Of a stretch of DNA of 37,138 nt, positions 1-8,017 are shown one piece after another. Within the stretch, counting starts at the first letter, position 1, and every line of letters begins with the position of its first letter. The position numbers and the translations under genes were made by a program. Source of the stretch: Bacillota bacterium (GTDB lineage Bacteria > Bacillota > DTU030 > DUMP01); NCBI GenBank assembly GCA_012839445.1, contig DUNI01000216.1, forward strand, positions 1 through 37,138, read 5' to 3'. A model generated the notes under the pieces. That model did no database searches and was not told the origin of the DNA. It was given only the letters and a program-made list of their open reading frames with translations.

Positions 1-234
1 AACAAACGCTCCAGGGCCCTCTTAGAGCAACCCTGGAGCTTTTGTTTACAACCAGCCTAATGGATCTTGCGGTGTACCGTTTACTCGCACTTCACTAAAG
101 TTGGCAGCACCGGTGTTTCTACGGGACCGCATTTACACTTTGAAGTGCGAGTAAACGGTACACCGCAAGATCCATTAGGCTGGTTGTAAACAAAAGCTCC
201 AGGGTTGCTCTAAGAGGGCCCTGGAGCGTTTGTT
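1..234. repeat. Perfect long inverted repeat: left arm 1-94, 46-bp unique centre 95-140, right arm 141-234
   Basis: The reverse complement of 141-234 (TGAAGTGCGAGTAAACGG...GGGCCCTGGAGCGTTTGTT) is identical by eye to 1-94 (AACAAACGCTCCAGGGCCC...TTTACTCGCACTTCA). Confidence 0.97.
95..189 (+). pseudogene. 3' end of an M23 (LytM-type) metallopeptidase, truncated at the inverted-repeat junction
   Basis: Frame ending TAA 187-189 reads [31 protein letters not shown], containing the M23 [15 protein letters not shown] signature. The same frame meets a stop (TAA 58-60) inside the left arm, so the upstream coding sequence is missing. Confidence 0.85.
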
Positions 235-235
235 T
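196..235 (+). terminator. Rho-independent terminator after the M23 stop codon (inverted copy at about 1-40)
   Basis: GCTCCAGGG / CCCTGGAGC stem followed by GTTTGTTT, 6 bp after the stop. Confidence 0.7.
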
Positions 236-247
236 GCAAAAAGAAAC

Positions 248-276
248 TTGGCAATTATTTATTACAAACTTGTAAC
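248..276 (+). promoter_or_regulatory. Candidate promoter for the TRAP operon with an overlapping palindrome
   Basis: TTGGCA (248-253), 17-bp spacer, TGTAAC (271-276). The inverted repeat TTACAA-AC-TTGTAA (262-275) overlaps the -10 region. Confidence 0.4.
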
Positions 277-343
277 AGAAAGCAGGAGTTTAGCGGATAG
301 TGGTCGAATAGAGAATACAGAATAATCGCAGGGAGGGGTTCAA

Positions 344-1336
344 ATGCTAAGAATCAGAAAACGGAGTCTCATGATCCTAATGGCTGCTTTCTTGGTGTTA
401 GTCTTGGCAGCAGGTTGTGCTCCGGCAGCAGAACCGTCGGCAGAAAAAGAACCGGAAGAACCAGCTGAGACACAATTCGTCAACATTGCCACCGGTGGTA
501 CTGCTGGAACTTATTTCCCCTTGGGCGGGGCTGTGGCTGACATTCTTAACAAAAACGTTGACGGTGTTAATGCAAGCGCACAAAGTACAGGAGCTTCAGT
601 AGCCAATATCAACATGCTCAAAGACGGCAGTGTAGAGATGGCTTTTATCCAGAACGACATTACCTATTATGCCGCTAACGGCGAAGAGATGTTCGAAGGC
701 CAAAAGGTAGGCGGACTGTACGGTATTTCCACGCTTTATCCGGAAACCATTCAGATTGTGACGCTGGCCAGAACAGGTATCGAGAAGATTGAAGACATGA
801 AGGGCAAACGCGTGGCTGTAGGTGCTGCTGGCAGCGGTACGGAAGCTAATGCCCGTCAGATTTTAGAGGCTTATGGTATTACTTACGACGATATTACAGT
901 TCAGTATCTGTCATTTGCGGAAGCAGCCAGCAACCTTAAGGACGGCAATGTGGATGCGGCGTTTGTTACGGCTGGATTCCCCACCGCTGCTATCCAGGAC
1001 ATTGCAGCTCAGCACGAAGTAGTGCTGCTGGAAGTGAGCGAGGAAATCGCTGACAAATTAATCGAAAAATATCCGTTCTATACAAAGGTTGTTATTCCGG
1101 CCGAGACCTATCCCAAACAAGGCGAAGATGTTAATGCTGTAGCTGTTATGGCCATGTTGGTGGTAACGGAAGATATGGATGAGGATTTGGCCTACGAAAT
1201 TACCAAAGCTATCTATAGCAATTTGGACCGCTTGGAGACGGCTCATACTGTGGGCAAGTTGATCACCAAAGAGGGAGCATTAGATGGCATGTCGGTGGAA
1301 TTGCATCCAGGTGCCGACAAGTATTTTAACGAATAA
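344..1336 (+). CDS. TRAP transporter solute-binding protein, TAXI family (lipoprotein)
   Basis: Lipobox LAAGC; ATGGTAGTYFPLGGAVADILN typical of TAXI receptors; SD AGGGAGG upstream of ATG. Confidence 0.93.
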   Translation: MLRIRKRSLMILMAAFLVLVLAAGCAPAAEPSAEKEPEEPAETQFVNIATGGTAGTYFPLGGAVADILNKNVDGVNASAQSTGASVANINMLKDGSVEMAFIQNDITYYAANGEEMFEGQKVGGLYGISTLYPETIQIVTLARTGIEKIEDMKGKRVAVGAAGSGTEANARQILEAYGITYDDITVQYLSFAEAASNLKDGNVDAAFVTAGFPTAAIQDIAAQHEVVLLEVSEEIADKLIEKYPFYTKVVIPAETYPKQGEDVNAVAVMAMLVVTEDMDEDLAYEITKAIYSNLDRLETAHTVGKLITKEGALDGMSVELHPGADKYFNE

Positions 1337-1409
1337 ATAGAGCTTTTATTCCGGGACGTGCTCTGGTTGGAGGTGACTGGGCACTGGTTCGTCCAGTGCC
1401 CAGCTCTAT

Positions 1410-1913
1410 ATGAGAAAAATACGTTTTACACTGCTCTTGGCAGTGGTCTTATTATTAGGACAGGTCTCTTTACCTCTGCCCTATCTATCTGTTACTGACG
1501 GTGACGGCCAGGTTGTTTTGCAGCCATTTATAGGGCTGGAAGGCCGTTTTACGTTGGCTTACCGACACTCAGTTCAAAAGACGCTTTGCTGGGAGGATTT
1601 TGAGGTTAGGAAAAACGGTGAGATAGTATTGGTAGCCACGAGATATGAGTCATTGGGAGTAGGATTGCCGTTTCTTGTCGGGGAAGGTCAACTGACTAAC
1701 AACCAAGGCCAGTTTCATTTAACAGGATTGGATAGGCACTTTCCATCTTTAGCGTTAAGGGCGATGCCTATTGCTGAACAAGCGCTCATTGTGAGCGAAC
1801 GGATTTATAAATTTAATGATTTTTTTGCTCCCGGTGCCATGATTGAAATTAGAGCCAGGAGATTGTCGCTGTTTCAGGTTCTGAGCTATAAACTGAGCAA
1901 GGGGGAAGGATAA
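1410..1913 (+). CDS. DUF1850-like protein, between TAXI receptor and TRAP permease
   Basis: AYRHSVQKTLCWEDFEV and R(Y)ESLGVGLPF resemble DUF1850; typical position between the TAXI receptor and the fused permease. Confidence 0.75.
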   Translation: MRKIRFTLLLAVVLLLGQVSLPLPYLSVTDGDGQVVLQPFIGLEGRFTLAYRHSVQKTLCWEDFEVRKNGEIVLVATRYESLGVGLPFLVGEGQLTNNQGQFHLTGLDRHFPSLALRAMPIAEQALIVSERIYKFNDFFAPGAMIEIRARRLSLFQVLSYKLSKGEG

Positions 1914-1914
1914 C

Positions 1915-3870
1915 TTGGTGGATACACCCAGGGTTCAACCGGAAGAAACAATTGATATGGAAGAGTTCTTGGCCAAATACGACCGGGAGTCGGATTATCG
2001 TCGTTTGACTGGATTTGCCAGTCGGGTGATAGCAGCGATTGCTATTTGTTTTTCACTGTTTCAGCTATATACAGCTATTTTTGGCGTCTTGGATGCTCAA
2101 ATCCAACGTTCAATACACTTGTCCTTTGGCATGGCGCTGGTGTTCCTGCTTTATCCCACCAAGAAGAGTTGGTCCCGTACCAAGCTACATCCTGTGGATG
2201 TAATGTTAGCCATAATAGCGGCAGCCGTTCCGATGTATATTGTTATTTGTTATCAAGATTTGGTGCTTCGAGCCGGAACTGTGACACCGGCGGATTTGGT
2301 AGTAGGATTTTTAGGTGTTTTGTTTGTGCTGGAAGCAGCCCGACGAGTGGTAGGGATACCTATTGTGGTAGTAGCATGTATCTTCTTAAGTTATGCGTTC
2401 TTGGGGCCTAAGATGCCTGGGTTGTTGGCACATAAAGGTGTAGGTTTAGGTCAATTGGTATATCACTTATACTTTACTACGGAGGGTATTTTTGGTATTC
2501 CGCTAGGGGTATCATCGACCTTTATCTTTTTGTTTATTCTTTTCGGAGCGTATTTGGAAAAGACAGGGATGGGTAAGCTGTTTATTGATTTGGCTAATGC
2601 TTTAGCCGGTTGGGCCAGCGGTGGTCCAGCGAAAGTGGCTGTCCTTTCCAGTGCCCTTATGGGAACAGTTTCCGGTAGTTCGGTGGCTAATGTGGCTGGC
2701 ACAGGAAGTTTTACTATTCCTATGATGAAGAACCTAGGTTACAGTCCTGAATTTGCCGGTGCCGTAGAGGCAGCTGCTTCCACCGGTGGCCAGCTTATGC
2801 CACCGATTATGGGAGCTGCGGCTTTTCTCATGGCGGAGTTCACCGGCGTCCCTTATATTCAGGTGGTAAAAGTAGCAGTGATCCCGTCGGTGTTATATTA
2901 TATCGGTATATGGTCTGGGGTACATTTAGAAGCCAGACGGCTGGGACTAAAAGGGATACCGCGTGACCAGCTACCTAAGGTAGGTCCCTTGTTATTGGAG
3001 AAGGGACATTTGGTGTTACCGTTGATAGCCATTGTTTATCTGTTAGTTACAGGACGCACGCCCATGAGGGCTGCTTTATGGGCCATCTTTTTGGCCATTG
3101 TTTCGTGTATGCTGCGACGTTCAACTAGAATTGGTTTCAAAGATATAGTGGATGGATTGGAACAAGGTGCCCGCGGAGCGCTGGGTGTGGTGATTGCTTG
3201 CGCAACGGCTGGCATTATTATCGGTGTGGTTACGAAAACAGGATTAGGCTTAAAGATGGCTACTGCCTTAGTGGACTTGGCAGGTGGAAAACTACTGCCA
3301 ACCTTGTTCTTTACCATGATTGCTTCTATTATTTTAGGGATGGGTGTTCCTACTACGGCTAACTATGTTATTACCTCTACTATTGCTGCACCGGCTTTAC
3401 TTAAACTTGGTGTGCCGGTGATAGCAGCTCATATGTTTGTTTTTTATTTCGGAATTATTGCTGACGTGACTCCGCCGGTGGCACTGGCAGCCTATGCCGG
3501 TTCCGGGATTGCCAAGGGCGATCCTATGAAGACAGCTTTTAACGCTTCTAAGTTAGCCATTGCAGCATTTTTAGTTCCCTATATGTTTGTTGTATCGCCG
3601 GCACTGCTTATGATTGATGCTACCTTACCCTTAGTGCTGAGGGTAATGGGAACTTCTATCATCGGTATGATCGGTATTGCTGCAGGTATAGCCGGCTATC
3701 TGTTTACTGATGCTACCTGGCCTGAACGGGTGCTACTGTTTGCCGGTGGACTTATGATGGTTCATCCGGGAAGTATCACTGATTTTATCGGTTTAGCCTT
3801 ATTGGCAGCTGGGTTTATTATCCAGCGGGTAAAGGTTAGAAGAGAACAGGTAAAGACAACAGCAGTATAA
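1915..3870 (+). CDS. TRAP transporter fused 4TM/12TM permease
   Basis: 651 aa, multi-TM; GTVSGSSVANVAGTGSFTIPMMK and GMGVPTTANYVI motifs of fused TRAP permeases; TTG start. Confidence 0.93.
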   Translation: MVDTPRVQPEETIDMEEFLAKYDRESDYRRLTGFASRVIAAIAICFSLFQLYTAIFGVLDAQIQRSIHLSFGMALVFLLYPTKKSWSRTKLHPVDVMLAIIAAAVPMYIVICYQDLVLRAGTVTPADLVVGFLGVLFVLEAARRVVGIPIVVVACIFLSYAFLGPKMPGLLAHKGVGLGQLVYHLYFTTEGIFGIPLGVSSTFIFLFILFGAYLEKTGMGKLFIDLANALAGWASGGPAKVAVLSSALMGTVSGSSVANVAGTGSFTIPMMKNLGYSPEFAGAVEAAASTGGQLMPPIMGAAAFLMAEFTGVPYIQVVKVAVIPSVLYYIGIWSGVHLEARRLGLKGIPRDQLPKVGPLLLEKGHLVLPLIAIVYLLVTGRTPMRAALWAIFLAIVSCMLRRSTRIGFKDIVDGLEQGARGALGVVIACATAGIIIGVVTKTGLGLKMATALVDLAGGKLLPTLFFTMIASIILGMGVPTTANYVITSTIAAPALLKLGVPVIAAHMFVFYFGIIADVTPPVALAAYAGSGIAKGDPMKTAFNASKLAIAAFLVPYMFVVSPALLMIDATLPLVLRVMGTSIIGMIGIAAGIAGYLFTDATWPERVLLFAGGLMMVHPGSITDFIGLALLAAGFIIQRVKVRREQVKTTAV

Positions 3871-3908
3871 AGTATGAAAGGTACGTGTCATATAAAAGGA
3901 TAGATGAG

Positions 3909-3960
3909 AAGACGATGGCTGTCCGCTTTGACAGGAAAAAGCGGGCAGTCGTCTTGTTTT
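3909..3960 (+). terminator. Rho-independent terminator after the TRAP operon
   Basis: AAGACGA..GCTGTCCGCTTT / AAAGCGGGCAG.TCGTCTT stem followed by GTTTT. Confidence 0.75.
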
Positions 3961-4085
3961 ATATGTTCACTGCTGGGATTTTTGAAGGTTTTGTGAACAT
4001 GTGGTATCTTGTATGGACAAGAGACTAACTTGGGTAGTACAATTATAATAAGAAGAAATGGTAAGTTTCAGGAGGTGTAAGTCAG

Positions 4086-5276
4086 ATGGGTGACTTTTGG
4101 CGCCGCTTCAGGGACAAGAAAAGTTATATATTGGTGGCAGCAGTTGCTCTTCTGATCGGGGTTGTAGTAACAGTTGGCTGTATGGCTGCTCATAAAGCAG
4201 TGGCTGAACAGAATGAAGATAGGGGACAGGTACAAGCAGCACCCCTAACGAAAACTCCAGGAGTGTCGTCCACCCGTTTGCCCGGTGGGGATCCTGACAC
4301 TATTGCCGACATGGTGGATCAAGTAGGGCCGGCGGTGGTCATGATCAATACGACTGTCGTTGAAAAAAGTCAGGGAATGGACCCGTTTTTTGATGATCCG
4401 TTTTTCCGCGAGTTTTTTGGTCGGCGCTTCCAATTGGAACCGGAAGAACGGCGGAGCCAAGGCTTAGGCAGTGGTTTTATTACTAGTTCTGACGGCTATA
4501 TTCTTACCAACGAACACGTGGTTGCCGGAGCCGAGGAAGTACAGGTTACAGTCTCGGGGTATGACGATGCCTTCCCGGCTAAAGTGGTGGGAACGGACAA
4601 AGAACTTGACTTGGCTATACTAAAAATTGATGCCCCGAAGCCATTGCCCACTATTGAACTGGGTGATTCTGATAACACACGTGTAGGCGAGTGGGTGGTA
4701 GCCATTGGCAATCCTTATGGACTGGACCACACGGTTACGGTGGGCGTAGTGAGTGCTAAAGGGCGCCCGGTGCCGGTACAAGATAGGATCTATAAGAATT
4801 TGCTGCAGATTGATGCTGCTATTAATCCGGGCAATAGCGGTGGACCCTTGCTAAACTTAAACGGTCAGGTGGTTGGTATCAATACTGCTGTTAACGCTCA
4901 GGGCCAGGGTTTGGGATTTGCTATTCCCATTAATACAGCCAAGGAAGTAATGGATTCTCTACAAACAAAAGGCAAGGTAATACGTCCTTGGATTGGAGTC
5001 TCTATTTTAGATGTTACAGCTGATCTACAGCAGTACTTTAAACTGCCAGACCGCCGTGGAGCTATAGTGGGTGAAGTTATTAGCGACAGTCCGGCTGCCA
5101 AGGCAGGTCTTCAGGTGGGCGACGTTATTCGAAAAGTGGATGATGATATAGTGGAGAGTGCCCAGAATTTAGTGGAAATGATTCAGGAGAGGGAAATCGG
5201 TGCCAACGTAGGCCTGGAAATATATCGTAATGGCCGCACATTGTTCCGGCTGGTAAAGATTGAGGAAAAACCATAA
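4086..5276 (+). CDS. htrA: HtrA/DegP-type S1C serine protease with PDZ domain, N-terminal membrane anchor
   Basis: H/D/S motifs (LTNEHVV, LDLAILKI, NPGNSGGPLLN) and C-terminal PDZ segment; SD AGGAGGTG. Confidence 0.93.
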   Translation: MGDFWRRFRDKKSYILVAAVALLIGVVVTVGCMAAHKAVAEQNEDRGQVQAAPLTKTPGVSSTRLPGGDPDTIADMVDQVGPAVVMINTTVVEKSQGMDPFFDDPFFREFFGRRFQLEPEERRSQGLGSGFITSSDGYILTNEHVVAGAEEVQVTVSGYDDAFPAKVVGTDKELDLAILKIDAPKPLPTIELGDSDNTRVGEWVVAIGNPYGLDHTVTVGVVSAKGRPVPVQDRIYKNLLQIDAAINPGNSGGPLLNLNGQVVGINTAVNAQGQGLGFAIPINTAKEVMDSLQTKGKVIRPWIGVSILDVTADLQQYFKLPDRRGAIVGEVISDSPAAKAGLQVGDVIRKVDDDIVESAQNLVEMIQEREIGANVGLEIYRNGRTLFRLVKIEEKP

Positions 5277-5401
5277 ACGCAAAAGGATATTATGTTTGAG
5301 TGGGGCTGCATTGATGGCGGCCCCATGCTCTTATCTAGTAAGTTTTGGGCGACATTGCTGGGATCTAAGGCTTTGTGGTAGAATGGAACCGGGGAATTAG
5401 G

Positions 5402-5427
5402 GCGGGCGTAATAGGCCCGCGCTTTTT
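5402..5427 (+). terminator. Short GC-rich hairpin with T-tract upstream of uvrB
   Basis: GCGGGC gtaatag GCCCGC then GCTTTTTG. Confidence 0.45.
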
Positions 5428-5493
5428 GTCGGGAACGGATTTTCACGATATGAACCGTAGATGAGGTTTGGGTTTAATAGAGGAAGTGGTGTG

Positions 5494-7482
5494 ATGGAAC
5501 AGAGACTGCGTTTGAAAACGGATCTTGTTCCCCGTGGCGATCAACCAGAAGCCATTGCTGCATTAGCTAAAGGGGTACAAGCAGGACATAAGTATCAAAC
5601 CTTGCTTGGGGTTACTGGTTCCGGTAAGACTTTTACCATGGCTGGGGTAATAGAAGCTGTTCAAAAACCAACTTTGGTAATTGCCCACAACAAGACGTTA
5701 GCAGCTCAATTGTGCGGTGAATTCAGAGAGTTTTTCCCTGAGAATGCAGTGGGGTACTTTGTTAGCTATTATGATTACTATCAACCGGAAGCCTACATTT
5801 CTCAAACAGATACCTATATTGAAAAAGATGCTTCCATTAACGATGAAATTGACAAGTTACGCCATGCTGCTACCAGTGCGCTATTGGAGCGACGGGATGT
5901 AATTGTGGTGGCCAGCGTCTCTTGTATTTATGGCCTGGGTTCACCGGAAGAATACCGAGAACAGGTACTATCTTTATGGCAAGGGGACGAACGGGATCGA
6001 GACGAAGTTTTGAAAAGACTGGTGGAGATGCAGTATAGCCGCAACGATCTGGAGCTAACACGTGGAAAGTTTCGCGTGCGCGGCGATGTGGTGGAAATCT
6101 TTCCGGCTGCAGCCACGGCTCGGGCTATTAGAGTAGAGTTTTTCGGCGATGAAATTGATGCTTTAGTAGAATTTGATACTATAACCGGCGAGGTGATAGG
6201 GAAGCGTAATCATGTGGCTATTTACCCGGCCAGTCACTACGTGACTTCTATTCAGACGCGTCAGCGGGCAACTGCCAGCATCGAAGCTGAGCTGAGACAA
6301 CGTTTGGCTGAACTTAAAAATAAAGACAAGCACTTTGAGGCTCATCGCTTGGAGCAACGGACCCGTTATGATCTGGAGATGTTAGCGGAGGTAGGTTATT
6401 GCAAGGGAATCGAAAATTATTCCCGACATCTTACCGGCCGGGAACCGGGGGAGCCGCCTTATACTCTTCTAGACTTTTTTCCCGAGGATTATCTTATTAT
6501 TATTGATGAATCACACATGACTATTCCGCAGTTGCATGCTATGTATGCCGGTGATCGTTCACGTAAAGACAGCTTAGTGGAACATGGATTTCGGTTACCT
6601 TCTGCTTACGATAATAGGCCACTTACTTTTGATGAATTTATTACTCGGGTCAATCAGGTAATCTTCACCACGGCAACTCCGGGACCGTTTGAGCTAGAGG
6701 TTAGTCAGCAAGTGGTGGAACAGGTAGTTAGGCCAACGGGGCTGATAGATCCCGCCATAGAAGTACGGCCTACGCAGGGCCAAATAGACGATTTGCTCCA
6801 TGAGATCAATCTCAGAGTTGAGAAAAATCAACGAGTTCTTGTAACCACTTTGACCAAGCGTATGGCTGAAGATTTGACTGATTATTTATTGGAATCAGGT
6901 GTAAAGGTGCGCTACTTACACTCGGACGTTGTTACTCTTGAACGAATGGAGATAATTCGTGACCTGCGCTTAGGTGAGTTTGATGTTTTGGTAGGTATCA
7001 ATCTTCTGCGCGAAGGCCTGGATTTGCCGGAAGTGTCCTTAGTGACGATTCTAGATGCAGATAAAGAAGGTTTTCTGCGATCCCAGCGCTCCTTAATTCA
7101 GACCATTGGCCGAGCGGCGCGTAATGTTGAGGGTCGGGTAATCATGTATGCTGACACCATCACGGATTCCATGCGTCAAGCCATAGACGAGACGAATCGG
7201 CGACGACAAATTCAGCAGAAGTACAATAAAGACTACAATATTACACCGCAAACGGTACAAAAAGCCATCCGCGATGTGATTGAAGCTACTTCAGTAGCAG
7301 AAAAGATGGAAGAGTATTTGCCCAAAGAAAAAAGTATCAAAGCCATGTCAGCAGCAGAACTGCGACAGTGGGTTACTGAACTGGAAGACAAGATGCATGC
7401 TGCAGCTAGACAATTAGCGTTTGAGGAAGCAGCCCAGTGGCGGGATTTGCTGTTGGAAGCCAAGATGCTACTAAGCAAATAG
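5494..7482 (+). CDS. uvrB: Excinuclease ABC subunit B
   Basis: [10 protein letters not shown] Walker [17 protein letters not shown]-like hairpin, [10 protein letters not shown]-terminal UVR motif. ORF opens at 5461, but ATG 5494 ([10 protein letters not shown]) follows an SD-like AGGAAGTGG. Confidence 0.96.
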   Translation: MEQRLRLKTDLVPRGDQPEAIAALAKGVQAGHKYQTLLGVTGSGKTFTMAGVIEAVQKPTLVIAHNKTLAAQLCGEFREFFPENAVGYFVSYYDYYQPEAYISQTDTYIEKDASINDEIDKLRHAATSALLERRDVIVVASVSCIYGLGSPEEYREQVLSLWQGDERDRDEVLKRLVEMQYSRNDLELTRGKFRVRGDVVEIFPAAATARAIRVEFFGDEIDALVEFDTITGEVIGKRNHVAIYPASHYVTSIQTRQRATASIEAELRQRLAELKNKDKHFEAHRLEQRTRYDLEMLAEVGYCKGIENYSRHLTGREPGEPPYTLLDFFPEDYLIIIDESHMTIPQLHAMYAGDRSRKDSLVEHGFRLPSAYDNRPLTFDEFITRVNQVIFTTATPGPFELEVSQQVVEQVVRPTGLIDPAIEVRPTQGQIDDLLHEINLRVEKNQRVLVTTLTKRMAEDLTDYLLESGVKVRYLHSDVVTLERMEIIRDLRLGEFDVLVGINLLREGLDLPEVSLVTILDADKEGFLRSQRSLIQTIGRAARNVEGRVIMYADTITDSMRQAIDETNRRRQIQQKYNKDYNITPQTVQKAIRDVIEATSVAEKMEEYLPKEKSIKAMSAAELRQWVTELEDKMHAAARQLAFEEAAQWRDLLLEAKMLLSK

Positions 7483-7512
7483 ATTATTAATGCCTGGCTG
7501 GCAGAAAAAACC

Positions 7513-7541
7513 TGTACAAATAGCGAAAAAGAGGGTACAAT
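7513..7541 (+). promoter_or_regulatory. Candidate sigmaA-type promoter upstream of the glutaredoxin-like gene
   Basis: TGTACA, 17-bp spacer, TACAAT. Confidence 0.4.
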
Positions 7542-7570
7542 AAAAGTAAAGTTTTGAAGGAGGAATAAAG

Positions 7571-7813
7571 ATGACGGTACAAACTTCGGTTATTGTGTAT
7601 TCTACCCCTACCTGTCCCTATTGTACTTTGGTAAAAAACTTTCTTGCTGATCATAATGTGACCTACGAAGAAAAAGATGTGGCGGCGGATAAGGAAGCGA
7701 GACAGGAGATGCTAAGCTTGACCGGCCGCACGGCGGTACCGGCGCTTAAGATTGGTGACGATGTTGTGGTTGGTTTTGATCGGGCTCGCATTAGCGAACT
7801 GTTAGGCTTATAA
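7571..7813 (+). CDS. Glutaredoxin/NrdH-like protein with CPYC motif
   Basis: YSTPTCPYCTLVKNFL; cis-Pro region TAVPALKI; SD AAGGAGGAA. Confidence 0.88.
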   Translation: MTVQTSVIVYSTPTCPYCTLVKNFLADHNVTYEEKDVAADKEARQEMLSLTGRTAVPALKIGDDVVVGFDRARISELLGL

Positions 7814-7847
7814 AATTACAGACCATAGAGACAGATTGCAGTGTGAT

Positions 7848-7894
7848 CTCGCCGTTTCCTTCGTATTGATACGCAGAAAACGGCGAGGTTTTTT
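7848..7894 (+). terminator. Rho-independent terminator
   Basis: CTCGCCGTTT / AAACGGCGAG stem (10 bp) followed by GTTTTTT. Confidence 0.85.
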
Positions 7895-7960
7895 GCAAAA
7901 TATGAGTAGCGTTGAGCAAGTTATAGGCATGAACCTCCTTCAATGAGAATAATAGTATAG

Positions 7961-7985
7961 CACATTTGCATAAATGTGATATAAT
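7961..7985 (+). promoter_or_regulatory. Palindrome next to the candidate -10 of the PEP synthase gene
   Basis: CACATTT-GCAT-AAATGTG (7961-7978) followed by TATAAT (7980-7985). Confidence 0.4.
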
Positions 7986-8017
7986 GTAGCCATGAGTAAA
8001 AAAGGGAGGTTTTTGCC

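Noticed and set aside
5433-5444. GAAC-GGAT-TTTC as a LexA/SOS box upstream of uvrB
   Set aside because: Only half matches the GAAC-N4-GTTC Firmicute consensus; not enough to call.
7810-7929. Reverse-strand ORF (MPITCSTLLIFCKKPRR...) preceded by AAGGAGG
   Set aside because: The spacing to ATG is only 3 nt and the ORF runs backwards through the clear glutaredoxin-gene terminator; more likely chance.
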